64,000 nt of DNA from Sorangium cellulosum (GTDB lineage: Bacteria > Myxococcota_A > Polyangia > Polyangiales > Polyangiaceae). The position numbers and the translations under genes were made by a program. Under the pieces are notes generated by a model, which saw nothing but the letters and a program-made list of their open reading frames with translations, had not been told where the DNA came from and searched no databases. Shown in pieces: positions 53,142-61,531 of the stretch (positions are counted from its first letter, which is position 1; each line of letters opens with the position of its first letter). The stretch spans positions 12,143,501 through 12,207,500 of the forward strand of contig NZ_CP012673.1 in NCBI RefSeq assembly GCF_002950945.1. Direction: 5' to 3'.

Positions 53142-53326
53142 CGGTTTCGGGAGATTACCCAGGCCGGCACGGCCCGACAATCTTTCCGGCCGGGGTCCTG
53201 GATCGACCGCGGTCCAGCGCGCTCGGCGAGGCGTCGCACGCGCCGCCTGCAGCGCCCTCCTCTTCCGCACCGCACGCGCGCCAAGGCCGGTCTCCGCCCT
53301 GGTCGTCGCACCGGTCCATACTGAAC

Positions 53327-53335
53327 ATAATACCA
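53327..53335 (-). promoter_or_regulatory. Possible extended -10 promoter of the cyclase gene
   Basis: Minus-strand TGGTATTAT, an extended -10 element in an AT-rich island of the 274-bp divergent gap. No good -35 box is seen, as is usual for extended -10 promoters. The leader would be about 180 bases. Confidence 0.4.
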
Positions 53336-53415
53336 GCCTTCCAGGGCCGGGCCGACCTGGGGACGCGCCGCGTGGTTCGGCTTTGCGCGCCCGGGCCGCC
53401 GCGTTAGTCGGCCGC

Positions 53416-54927
53416 ATGGATTCCGCGTACCTCCTCGCCATCGATCAGGGCACCACCGGCACAACAACCCTCCTCATGGACACGGCAGGCGCGACGCTGG
53501 GCAGGGCCACGCGCGAGTTCCGCCAGCATTTCCCGGAGCCCGGCCTCGTCGAGCACGACCCCGAGGAGATCTGGCAGAGCGTTCAGGACGCCGTGCGCGA
53601 GACCCTCAACGCGGCCTCGGTCGACGGCAGCGCGATCAAGGCGATCGGCATCACGAACCAGCGCGAGACGACGCTCGTGTGGGAGCGCGCGACCGGCCGC
53701 CCGATCCACCGGGCGATCGTGTGGCAGGACCGCCGGACCGCGGCGCGTTGCGCCGAGCTCCGCGCCGCGGGCCACGAGCAGGCGGTCGAGGAGGCGACCG
53801 GGCTCGTGCTCGATCCGTACTTCAGCGGCACGAAGCTCGCGTGGATCCTCGACCACGTGCCCGGCGCGCGCGCGCGCGCCGAGCGCGGCGAGCTCTGCTT
53901 CGGCACGGTCGACAGCTTCCTCGTGTGGCGCCTCTCGGGCGACGCGGCCGGCGGCGCGCCGGTGCACGCGACCGACGTCACCAACGCGTCGCGCACGCTG
54001 CTCATGCGCCTCGGCACGCTCGGCTGGGACGACGCGATGCTCTCGCTGCTCCAGATCCCGCGCCCCGTCCTGCCGGAGATCGTCGCCTCCGCGGGCCGCA
54101 TCGCGGCGACTCGCCGCTTCCCCCACCTGCCCGACGGCATCCCGATCGCCGGCATCGCCGGCGACCAGCAGGCCGCGCTCTTCGGCCAGGCCTGCTTCGC
54201 GACGGGCGACGCCAAGTGCACGTATGGCACCGGCGCGTTCGCGCTCGCCAACATCGGCGATCGCCCGATCCGGAGCCGCTACGGCCTGCTCACCTCCGTG
54301 GGCTGGCAGATCGGCTCGGAGGTGGTCTTTGTGCTCGAGGGGAGCGCCTTTATCGCCGGCGCAGCGGTGCAGTGGCTCCGAGACGGGCTCGGCCTGTTCA
54401 AGAGCGCGGCGGAGATCGAGGCGCTCGCCCGCAGCGTGCCGTCGAGCGAGGGCGTCACGTTCGTCCCCGCGCTCTCCGGCCTCGGCGCGCCCTACTGGGA
54501 TCCGGACGCGCGGGGGCTGATCTCCGGCGTCACCCGCGGCACGACCGCGGCGCACCTCGCCCGCGCGACGCTCGAGGGGATTGCGCTCTCGGTGACGGAT
54601 CTCGTACAGGCCATGGCCGACGACCTGGGCCACCCGCTGCGCCGCATGCGCGTGGACGGCGGCGCCGCCGCGAACGACCTGCTCATGCAGTTCCAGGCGG
54701 ATGTGGCGAACGTCGCTATCGAGCGGCCCGCGGACCTGGAGACAACCGCCCGCGGCGCGGCAATGCTCGCCGGCGTCGGGGCCGGGCTGTTCCGTTCGAA
54801 GGAGGAGTCGTCCCGCATGTCCCGTGTCGGGCAGACCTTCCAGGTCGCGATGAGCGACGCGGAGCGGTCCGCCCACCGGCGCCGCTGGGCGGACGCCGTC
54901 GCCCGGACGCGCTCGGAGCGCCGGTGA
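53416..54927 (+). CDS. glpK: Glycerol kinase
   Basis: 503 residues from ATG 53416 (MDSAYLLAIDQGTTGTT); the open frame upstream is on the opposite strand of the cyclase gene and is not coding. FGGY-kinase signatures are complete: AIDQGTTGTTTLL (phosphate 1), GITNQRETTLVWERATGRPIHRAIVWQDRRT (glycerol contacts: Arg, Glu and Trp), DPYFSGTKLAWIL, GIAGDQQAALFGQACF with the catalytic Asp, YGTGAF, and RVDGGAAANDLLMQFQAD (adenosine). It phosphorylates glycerol to glycerol 3-phosphate in the cytoplasm. No glpF or glpD is nearby. A strong hairpin lies about 70 bp after the stop. Confidence 0.96.
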   Translation: MDSAYLLAIDQGTTGTTTLLMDTAGATLGRATREFRQHFPEPGLVEHDPEEIWQSVQDAVRETLNAASVDGSAIKAIGITNQRETTLVWERATGRPIHRAIVWQDRRTAARCAELRAAGHEQAVEEATGLVLDPYFSGTKLAWILDHVPGARARAERGELCFGTVDSFLVWRLSGDAAGGAPVHATDVTNASRTLLMRLGTLGWDDAMLSLLQIPRPVLPEIVASAGRIAATRRFPHLPDGIPIAGIAGDQQAALFGQACFATGDAKCTYGTGAFALANIGDRPIRSRYGLLTSVGWQIGSEVVFVLEGSAFIAGAAVQWLRDGLGLFKSAAEIEALARSVPSSEGVTFVPALSGLGAPYWDPDARGLISGVTRGTTAAHLARATLEGIALSVTDLVQAMADDLGHPLRRMRVDGGAAANDLLMQFQADVANVAIERPADLETTARGAAMLAGVGAGLFRSKEESSRMSRVGQTFQVAMSDAERSAHRRRWADAVARTRSERR

Positions 54928-55227
54928 GAACGCGCTGATTCCTCTGAATTTCCACGCTGTTTTCCGCTAGAGCCGCCATCTCCGGAAGGTCGCTCCGCGC
55001 GGCCCTCGGCCTGACCGCGCGCAGGGCCGGCCGAGGGCTGCGCGGCGGCCGAACGGGCTTCCGGATCACGGAATCAACCCTAGGTTGCGAGAGTTAGGCC
55101 CAAAAGTCCCCAACCAGCGTAGAGTCCTATGACGACGGCGCAATTCCGTTCAAACTTGGTGCACTTGAACCGAGGCGTGCGGCCAGCCCACCGCCGCCTC
55201 GCTGCTTTCGATGGAGACGAGGAGGAC
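54928..55227. other. Gap between glpK and the UPF0158 gene
   Basis: 300 bp. It holds the hairpin annotated separately and an AT-richer stretch near 55070-55130 that could carry the promoter of the next gene. No clear -35/-10 pair is seen. Confidence 0.5.
54997..55043 (+). terminator. Terminator-like hairpin after glpK
   Basis: A 15-bp stem with one mismatch (54997-55011 pairs with 55029-55043) and a 17-base loop, about 70 bp after the glpK stop. No T-run follows, so termination may be Rho-assisted or the stem may protect the 3' end. Confidence 0.5.
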
Positions 55228-56004
55228 ATGTCGACTACCGAGAATGCTTCAGCCGGCGGGACGGCCGTTCGCGACATCCCGATCGACTGGGAGGCGCTGG
55301 AGGACGCCTTCGAAAACAACGCCCCAGAGGTGCACTCGTACCTGCACCTCGGCACGGGCGACGTGCTGCGGGTGGTCGACGGGGTGGCCGATCCGCAGAT
55401 GCACGCCCGCATCGCGGCCGATGCCAACTACCTCCGGATCGATCCCGTGAGCTCGCGCGAGCAGTACCGGTGGATGGAGCGCTACATCCCTATGGTGGAA
55501 GACATGGAGCTCCAGGCGAAGCTCAGCCAGGCGATCGACGGCAAGGGCGCGTTCCGGCGCTTCAAAGACGTGTTGATGTCCTACGGCCCGGAGCGGGAGC
55601 GCTGGTTCGCCTTCCGCAGCGAGCGGCTGCGGATCTTCATGGAGGCGTGGCTGAGCGCGCACGCGCTGAACCCGGTCCCCCGGCCGCTGTGGGTGCCGGA
55701 GGTGCCGGCGCGCCCGGAGACGCCCGCCGCGGCGCCGGCCGTCGAGCCGCCGCCGCGCGAGGAGGTGCGGGAGCCCCGCCGCGGCAAGAGCGTGGAGAGC
55801 CTGCGCAAGAACCTCCGGGACATCGCCGAGGCGCTCGGCCCGCGGGATCTCGACACGCTGACGGCGTTCGCGGAGTTCCTGAAGACGCGGCGCGCGGCGC
55901 GCTCGTTCGCGAGCCACTACGCCGAGGCGCCGGCGGCGACCGACGAGGAGGCGGGGCCAGCCTCGCAGGAGATCGCGAGCGAGTCGCGCAGCGACACGGC
56001 GTGA
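55228..56004 (+). CDS. UPF0158 family protein
   Basis: 258 residues from ATG 55228, which has GGAGG in front; the frame is open 99 bases upstream but without a ribosome binding site. The UPF0158 core covers about residues 10-145 (IPIDWEALEDAFENNAPEVHSYLHLGTGDVLRVVDG, MVEDMELQAKLSQAIDGKGAFRRFKDVL, ERERWFAFRSERLRIFMEAWL). The C-terminal 110 residues are a Pro-rich linker and a helical part (SLRKNLRDIAEALGPRDLDTLTAFAEFL) not usual in the family. Biochemical function is unknown for the family. The gene stands alone, convergent with the porin gene. Confidence 0.88.
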   Translation: MSTTENASAGGTAVRDIPIDWEALEDAFENNAPEVHSYLHLGTGDVLRVVDGVADPQMHARIAADANYLRIDPVSSREQYRWMERYIPMVEDMELQAKLSQAIDGKGAFRRFKDVLMSYGPERERWFAFRSERLRIFMEAWLSAHALNPVPRPLWVPEVPARPETPAAAPAVEPPPREEVREPRRGKSVESLRKNLRDIAEALGPRDLDTLTAFAEFLKTRRAARSFASHYAEAPAATDEEAGPASQEIASESRSDTA

Positions 56005-56098
56005 GGGAGCGCCCCGCCGCCGGAGACGTGCGGCGCGGGGCGCGGAAGGTGAGGAGGATGGAGCGGAGGGAAGCGGCGGAGTCGGGCCGCCGCCGATC

Positions 56099-57595
56099 TC
56101 AGAAGTACCAGTCGGTGCGCGCGCCGATGTAGTGGCCGACGTTCGACCGCACGCCGAACGTGCCGTCGGCGTTGGTCCTGCGGAGGCCCATCCGGGCGAT
56201 GTAGCCGCCGCCGTTGTTGTAGGGCGTCATGTTCTGCAGGACCGCGGCGTCGTTGTAGAAGGCCGCCGTGTAGATGAGCTTGAAGTGCGGCCGCGCGCCG
56301 GCGCTCAGCTCGCCCGTCGGCACGAGGGTCGGGACGACGGAGACCTTGACCGCGGTCCCCATCTCGTTCTCGCCGTCCTTCCGGCCCTGGAACGACGCCT
56401 CGACGACGGGGTGGAAGTTCTTGTGCGCGAAGATCATGGCGTTCGCCTGGACCGAGAAGTCGAGCTGGCTCTCGAGGTTCGTGGGGGGGGCGGCGCCTTC
56501 GGCCTCGTACGCCGCCTTCGTGTAGTGGAAGGTGGCGAGGCCTTCCAGGGCGGCGATGTCGCCGATCCGGAAGCCGACGTGCTCGACGGCCTCGAGGGCC
56601 ATGGAGCCGGCGTAGGTGCCGTCCGAGTTCGGGGCGCCCCAGGTCTCGTACGTCTTCGCCCCGCCCGCGGCGCCGTTCGCGATGCCGGTGCCGAAGCGCA
56701 CCGACGTGTCGCTCCAGTTGCCCTGGCCGAGACCGAGGTGGAGCTTCGCGCCGATGACGCCGCCGAAGTCGCCCGGCGCGCGCTCCTCCATGTCCGGACC
56801 CTGCTGCGCGGCCTGCAGGACGTGGGCCTCGGCGTGGACCTTGACGTGGTGCTTGGCCTCGCCGCCGAACTCGAACTTGTAGTTGCCCGCGAAGATCGTG
56901 CGGTCCCTGCGGATGCCGCCCTCACCCAGCTCCGGGGTGGCCGGCTCGGCGGGGAAGACGTAGCCGGGGGCCGAGGTGCCGGTCCGGCAGCACGTGCGCC
57001 CGATGATGGCGAGGTTCAGGTTCTCGTACTTGATGCCGCCGCCCTGGCCGCTGAGGTCGTCGAGGTAGAAGTAGTCGCCGATGGGCGCGTACTGCTCGCG
57101 GAAGAAGCGCGCGCCGCCCCAGACGGAGAGGCCCGGGACGAGGAAGTTGCCGGACTCGATGTAGGCCTGGTTGAACTCGACCTCGATGGTGTCTCCGCCG
57201 TTCGAGGACGGCTGCATGAAGGAGCCGTGCGTCGGCCAGATGGCGAAGGTCATCTCGGACTTCACGTAGAGGTCCTGGGGCGTCGCGCCCTTCACCACGT
57301 GCGCGACGAACGACGGCTCGGAGTAGTCGCCCTCTTCGTGGCGGCCGCCGATGCCGAACCCGAGCAGGTTCGTCGACGCGCCCTGGGCGCTCTGCCCGTA
57401 GGGCGACCACGCCATGCCGAGGCGGGAGTACCAGTGCCACTCGAAGTTCTCGCTTCCAACGGCGTGCGCGGACTTCGGCGCCGCCGTGAGGCAGAGGGCG
57501 GAGACGGAAACCAGTCCGAGGGCTCGGACTGCGGCGCGCCGACCCGCGAGTCGCTTGCTGGGAACCGACGACCTGTCTCTCTTAAGTGATGTCAT
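56099..57595 (-). CDS. Maltoporin (LamB)-like outer-membrane carbohydrate porin
   Basis: 498 residues from ATG 57595. A signal peptide covers about residues 1-46 (VRALGLVSVSALCLTAAPKSAHA). The mature part starts FEWHWYSRLGMAWSP and continues with maltoporin-like strands: LGFGIGGRHEEGDYSEP, FNQAYIESGNFLVPGLSVWGGARFFREQ, DYFYLDDLSGQGGGIKYENL. The last residue is Phe in TDWYF, the C-terminal aromatic that the BAM complex recognises. It should form an 18-strand trimeric sugar channel. CCRTG in one loop is unusual for LamB. No transporter genes are next to it. A palindrome 168 bp upstream (57763-57779) may be its operator. Confidence 0.85.
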   Translation of the reverse strand: MTSLKRDRSSVPSKRLAGRRAAVRALGLVSVSALCLTAAPKSAHAVGSENFEWHWYSRLGMAWSPYGQSAQGASTNLLGFGIGGRHEEGDYSEPSFVAHVVKGATPQDLYVKSEMTFAIWPTHGSFMQPSSNGGDTIEVEFNQAYIESGNFLVPGLSVWGGARFFREQYAPIGDYFYLDDLSGQGGGIKYENLNLAIIGRTCCRTGTSAPGYVFPAEPATPELGEGGIRRDRTIFAGNYKFEFGGEAKHHVKVHAEAHVLQAAQQGPDMEERAPGDFGGVIGAKLHLGLGQGNWSDTSVRFGTGIANGAAGGAKTYETWGAPNSDGTYAGSMALEAVEHVGFRIGDIAALEGLATFHYTKAAYEAEGAAPPTNLESQLDFSVQANAMIFAHKNFHPVVEASFQGRKDGENEMGTAVKVSVVPTLVPTGELSAGARPHFKLIYTAAFYNDAAVLQNMTPYNNGGGYIARMGLRRTNADGTFGVRSNVGHYIGARTDWYF

Positions 57596-57762
57596 CGAAC
57601 GACGCTCCTATCCAAATGTGCTGGAGTGCTTCTTTAGAGGTGGGGTGACTTGGCCAGAGGGCCGAGCGCGCTTTGCGGCAGCAGGCAAAGAGAATCTAAG
57701 GACGGCTCTGTGGGGAAGAGCCTCCCGCCGCCACACACGCCCGGCTTGCGGGGGGCACAGTT

Positions 57763-57779
57763 AACAGGAACGTTCTGTT
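57763..57779. promoter_or_regulatory. Palindromic operator-like site upstream of the porin gene
   Basis: GAACGTTC core (57768-57775) flanked by AACA and TGTT with one extra base on the left. It lies 168 bp before the porin start, a position and form suitable for a LacI-like sugar repressor, but no such gene is in the window. Confidence 0.35.
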
Positions 57780-58351
57780 CATGTCAAAGGTCTCCGAGGC
57801 ACCCACAGCAGATTGTTGCCTTCTGCGGCGCGTCATCGCTAAGTAACCGAAATCGCTCGTGATCGCCGCGCATGATCACTCCCCGGACCAGGGGCAGCGC
57901 CCATCTTGACGCGTCGCACCAAAACCAGCTCGTGCCGGTGAAGCGTTGCCACAAGAATCCACATGCCCCCGCCGCTCATCGCCGAGAGTGGGTCACGCGG
58001 CGCGGCGTGGCTCGGACTCGAGAGATCGCATTCGCGCCAGGAACGGCGCGGCACCGCGCGGGAATGCGCGCGCATACAGCCACGGAGGAGGCCCTGCGGC
58101 GCGCCGGGGGCGCACTGTTTCGGGACCCCGAACTCTGTTTTACGGTCCGCTTGCCGTCCGCTTTCCACCCGCTTTCGATGCGCGCCCGAGCAGGATATCG
58201 ACGCGGCGGATGCCCTCGTCCAGGAGAGCGCATGGCGCGACCTCGCGCGCTGGAGCGCCGTTGAGGCGCGCGGGCTCCCCGAGCGCGCCAGGCCGCGGCG
58301 CTCCGCCGCCGGAGCTGGGCGTTCGAGGTGCCTGGGCCCGATCCCGCGTGA

Positions 58352-58381
58352 TAACGCAAAGCGTTACAACAGCGTAACGCT
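58352..58381. promoter_or_regulatory. Cluster of three TAACGC half-sites
   Basis: Perfect TAACGC-AAA-GCGTTA (58352-58366), followed by another inverted pair AGCGTTAC-N6-GTAACGCT (58360-58381) that shares the middle half-site. It is AT-richer than its surroundings and looks like a regulator binding array. It is about 210 bp past the end of the hydrolase gene and 760 bp upstream of the porin. Confidence 0.4.
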
Positions 58382-58588
58382 CGACGCAGTATCTGAACGG
58401 GTGAATCTTGATTGCGCAGCAACGCGGGTGGACACGTCCTGGTCCAGGAGCCGCGCTCCGCGGCCGCTCGGCACACCGCATGTGCCTCGCCGCGGCGAGG
58501 CGGGGAGCGCCCGGGGAACAGGCACGATCTCGGAGGTGCAAAGCACGTTGGCTGGGCGCCGTGACCGCGGCGCCTTCGCGCCGGGCGC

Positions 58589-59878
58589 TCAGCAATCGTC
58601 GGCGACCGCGCCTACCACGCCGTCGAAGAACTCGACGGCGCCGGTGCTGTCGATCATGCGGTTCCACCCGAGCTCGTCGAGGGGCTCTGGCAGCCCGTGG
58701 TTCGTCAAGAGGACGCCGAAGAGCTCACGCGCCGGGTCGATCCACACGAACGCGCCGGTCCCGCCGGCCTTGCCGAAGGACCCGGGCGACAGCCGCGTTC
58801 CGCCGTGCGAGAAGCGCGGCGTCCACATCTCCCAACCGAACCCCTTCGGCGCGAGCAGCAGGTTGTTGAGGGGCGAGGTGTCCGTCGCCGCGGCGGCGAT
58901 CTGAGGAGTCTGGTTCTGCACCATCCTGGAGACGGACCCGGGCGAGAGCACCCGCGCGCCGCCGTAGCTGCCCCGGTTCAGGATCATCTGGCAGAAGATC
59001 GCGACGTCCATGGCCGTCGAGAACACGCCGTCGCAGCCCGTGACGCCGCCGAGGTCGGCGTCGTGCTCGTCCTGCACCTCGCCGCGCACGAGGCGACCGC
59101 GGCGGCTCGAGGTGCCGGTCGCCGCGATCCGGGGCGCGAGCGACGCCGGCGGCGTATACATCGTGTCGTGCATGCCGAGCGGGCCCCAGATGTGGGCTTG
59201 CGCGAAGGTGTTGAGGTCGGTGCCGGAGACGGCCTCGACCAGCCGACCCAGCAGGCGATAGGTGAGATCGCTGTAGAGCACGGAGGTGCCCGGCGTGTAC
59301 TCGAGCGGCGTCTCGGCCATGAGCCGCCAGGCCTCGTCGGCGCTCGCGTCCTCGGGCGGCGGGTTGTCCACGGGCAGCCCCGCCGCGTACCGGAGCATGT
59401 CGAAGAGGGTGACGCCGGCCTTCCCGTGCGCGGCGAAGTGCGGCAGGTACGACGCGACCTTGTCGGAGAGCTTTAGCTTGCCCTGCTGCGCGAGCACCAT
59501 GACCGAGGTCGCGGTCGCCAGCACCTTCGTGATCGACAGGACATCGAACATCGTGTCGAGCGTGACCGGCTCGGTGCAGCCGGCGACCTTGTTGCCGAAC
59601 GCCCGGTGCCCGACGACGACGCCCCGCCGCGCGATGAGCGCGGTGGCGCCGGGGAAGAGGCCGTCGTTCACGCGGCGCTGCACGCGCGAGAAGACGTCCT
59701 CGATCCGCTCCGAATACATGCCCACCACCTCGGGCAGGCCGGCGGCGAGCACGGCCTGTGTGATCGCGCTGGCGGACGAGCTGCGCAGCGCCGCGGGCGC
59801 GACCGCGGTGAGCGTCACGGCGCCGCCGATTCCCCGCAATAGATTGCGTCGATTGAATGAACGTCCTCCAGTGTCCAT
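58589..59878 (-). CDS. Tat-exported serine hydrolase (class C beta-lactamase/penicillin-binding protein fold)
   Basis: 429 residues from ATG 59878 (MDTGGRSFNRRNLLRG). The N-terminus has a twin-arginine motif (NRRNLL) followed by a hydrophobic stretch, so export in folded form is likely. The beta-lactamase/esterase fold has SITK (SxxK nucleophile and Lys), YSDL (the YxN-type motif with Asp in place of Asn), and HGGTR near the end (KTG equivalent). These signs fit the family VIII esterase/class C-like group, which includes EstB, D-aminopeptidases and transpeptidase relatives rather than true resistance enzymes. The substrate is unknown. The gene stands alone between two large gaps. Confidence 0.9.
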   Translation of the reverse strand: MDTGGRSFNRRNLLRGIGGAVTLTAVAPAALRSSSASAITQAVLAAGLPEVVGMYSERIEDVFSRVQRRVNDGLFPGATALIARRGVVVGHRAFGNKVAGCTEPVTLDTMFDVLSITKVLATATSVMVLAQQGKLKLSDKVASYLPHFAAHGKAGVTLFDMLRYAAGLPVDNPPPEDASADEAWRLMAETPLEYTPGTSVLYSDLTYRLLGRLVEAVSGTDLNTFAQAHIWGPLGMHDTMYTPPASLAPRIAATGTSSRRGRLVRGEVQDEHDADLGGVTGCDGVFSTAMDVAIFCQMILNRGSYGGARVLSPGSVSRMVQNQTPQIAAAATDTSPLNNLLLAPKGFGWEMWTPRFSHGGTRLSPGSFGKAGGTGAFVWIDPARELFGVLLTNHGLPEPLDELGWNRMIDSTGAVEFFDGVVGAVADDC

Positions 59879-60709
59879 GTGAATAACTCCTTGCGAGGTC
59901 TGTTGACGATGCCTGTCGTCGGTGCGGCCGCGGGACGGGCGCACTCTCTCGTACCCGGCCGCTCCGGGGTCGGAGCGGCGCGACCGCAGCACGGACGAGC
60001 CCGGGCGCTCCGGGCTTGCGGCGCCGCGTCCTCTGCCGAGCGGGGCCGCCTCGAGACCTCGCCGCCCGCGCGCTGCCGGCGGCCGCGCGGGCGCACACGG
60101 CCGCTGGCAGCGCGCTGCATTGCTTCGCTCGGCCTCCTCGGGATGGCTCCCTCGGATCACCGGCGATCCGGGATCGTCCTCTGGCGAAGGCCGCGCGCGA
60201 CGTCGCTGGCGGCCCGATGCGCCCGGCGCCGCCGCGCGCCGGCCGGGCGCGCGCGCGCCTCCGACCGGCCCACGAGGCAGCGCCCCGTGCTCTCTCCCCT
60301 TGCCGTTGAAACGCGTCCTCCAACGCCGAGCGCCGGCATGTAACCCCGGCGATCACCCATCCGGATACGGCGCACTGGACCCCCCTCCCGCGCGACACCG
60401 CGGGAGCGCCCGCGCTCCAAGTCGCCTGGAATGAACACCAGGCAACGCTGCAGTATTGCGTGATCGTCCTTCGATATCAAGAGTCAGAATTTGACAATCT
60501 CGCCGGGCTAACCGCAGCGCCGACACGCCGCAGAGGGCGACGCGGCGACGCGGCGACGCGGCGACGCGGCGACGCGGCGCGAGCTCAGGGGGTTTGCCCG
60601 GTCTCCCGGAGGTGGCGTCTCTCGGGCGCGCACGCGCGCCGCGCGGCTCCTCTCGGCACGCAGGCGCGTGCTTCTCTCGGGCACGCAGGCGCGGCTCGCG
60701 CGTGCTCTC
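59879..60709. other. Gene-free region upstream of the serine hydrolase
   Basis: 831 bp with no credible gene. It includes an AT-richer stretch (60430-60510) and repeat-rich DNA: five 8-bp units (annotated separately) and, at about 60640-60710, diverged repeats of a CTCTCGGGCACGCAGGCGCG-like unit. Promoters for the hydrolase gene are expected but none is clear. Confidence 0.5.
60536..60575. repeat. 8-bp tandem repeat GGCGACGC, 5 copies
   Basis: Five perfect head-to-tail units. The unit length is not a multiple of three, which agrees with non-coding DNA. Confidence 0.95.
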
Positions 60710-61435
60710 TCAATCCGCGCGCAGGATGGTCAAGGTGACCCGCGCACGCGCGTTCTGGTAGTACGTGATGAGCGCCTGGGAGAGCCGCTGCCCCACGTAC
60801 CAGCGCTTCAACGCGGGGGCGACGTCCTCGTACCGCTGCCCCTTGAACGGCGTGGCGCCCGAGCGCAGGACGAGCCTGAGCTCGAAATCGCTGGGCTCGA
60901 GCATCGGCGTGACCATGCGGTCGAGGTACAGGCTCGCGCGCGCCTGGCGGCGCAGGAGCGCGTCGAGCTCGTCGGAGCTGATCCCCTCCGCGGCCGCCGC
61001 GGCGAGCAGGCGCGCGCGGCCGCGCGCGCGCTGCTCCAGCGAGATCCGGGCCGCCTCGGCCCGCTGCGCCACCTCGGTGGAGGTGGGCGCGGGCGAGATC
61101 GGCAGGCTGGCGAGCAGCGTCTCGGCGATGTGATGGTCGAGCGCGGCGCGGATGTGCCGATCGCGGTAAAGCCCCGGCTCGGCGTCGGGATCCGCGAGCG
61201 CCTCGACGCGCGCCTCGAAGGCGAGCTCGCGCTCGAAGATGAACTGCGGGCGGCGCACGCCACCCGTCTCCGGCGCGTGCCAGCGCACCACGACGCGATC
61301 GAGCCGCACGGGAGCGGAGGGCGCGCTCGGCGGCGCGCCTTTCGCCTCCTGCCCGCGGGCGACGCCGGGCGCGCCGGCGAGGCGCGCGGACGCGAGCAGC
61401 GCGGTCAGCGTCATGAGGAGCCCGGAGCGGCGCAC
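60710..61435 (-). CDS. Secreted hypothetical protein, possibly chaperone-like
   Basis: 241 residues from a GTG at 61435; an ATG seven codons on is also possible. The signal peptide (about 1-28) ends near GVARGQ. A Pro-rich spacer leads to a helical domain (RDRHIRAALDHHIAETLLASLP, AQRAEAARISLEQRARGRARLLAAA, EGISSDELDALLRRQARASLYLDRMV) whose layout recalls the N-terminal helical domain of SurA/PpiC-type folding factors. No parvulin domain is present. A beta-stranded end follows (FELRLVLRSGATPF). The assignment is weak. It is divergent from the nitrate-reductase-associated gene across 96 bp. Confidence 0.72.
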   Translation of the reverse strand: MRRSGLLMTLTALLASARLAGAPGVARGQEAKGAPPSAPSAPVRLDRVVVRWHAPETGGVRRPQFIFERELAFEARVEALADPDAEPGLYRDRHIRAALDHHIAETLLASLPISPAPTSTEVAQRAEAARISLEQRARGRARLLAAAAAEGISSDELDALLRRQARASLYLDRMVTPMLEPSDFELRLVLRSGATPFKGQRYEDVAPALKRWYVGQRLSQALITYYQNARARVTLTILRAD

Positions 61436-61531
61436 GGCGCCAGGCTAACGCAACGGCGCCGCGCGTCCCAGGCGCAACCTCGGCGCGCGGCCCGGCTCGC
61501 GTCCCCGCCGGCGCGCGGCTATACCCAGGGG

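Larger units (their letters stand above)
57596..58588. other. Long gene-free region upstream of the porin gene
   Basis: 993 bp without a convincing gene: open frames on both strands have compositions unlike the neighbouring proteins. It contains two palindromic sites annotated separately (57763-57779 and 58352-58381) and two AT-richer islands (about 57760-57870 and 58340-58420). It may hold porin control sequences or a decayed gene. Confidence 0.5.

Noticed and set aside
57963..58904. Open frame of 313 residues in the porin-hydrolase gap
   Set aside because: Arg/Ser-rich sequence without domains, no ribosome binding site, and it runs antisense into the hydrolase gene.
58589..59878. Serine hydrolase as an antibiotic-resistance beta-lactamase
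   Set aside because: YSDL replaces the YxN motif and the sequence is closer to esterase or peptidase relatives; resistance cannot be inferred.
59879..60434. Several overlapping plus-strand frames upstream of the hydrolase
   Set aside because: All are Arg/Ala/Pro-rich and of similar low quality in three frames, as expected for GC-rich non-coding DNA.
60491..60510. TTGACA-like -35 box in the hydrolase upstream gap
   Set aside because: No -10 hexamer at 15-19 bp; the nearest candidate is only 8 bp away.
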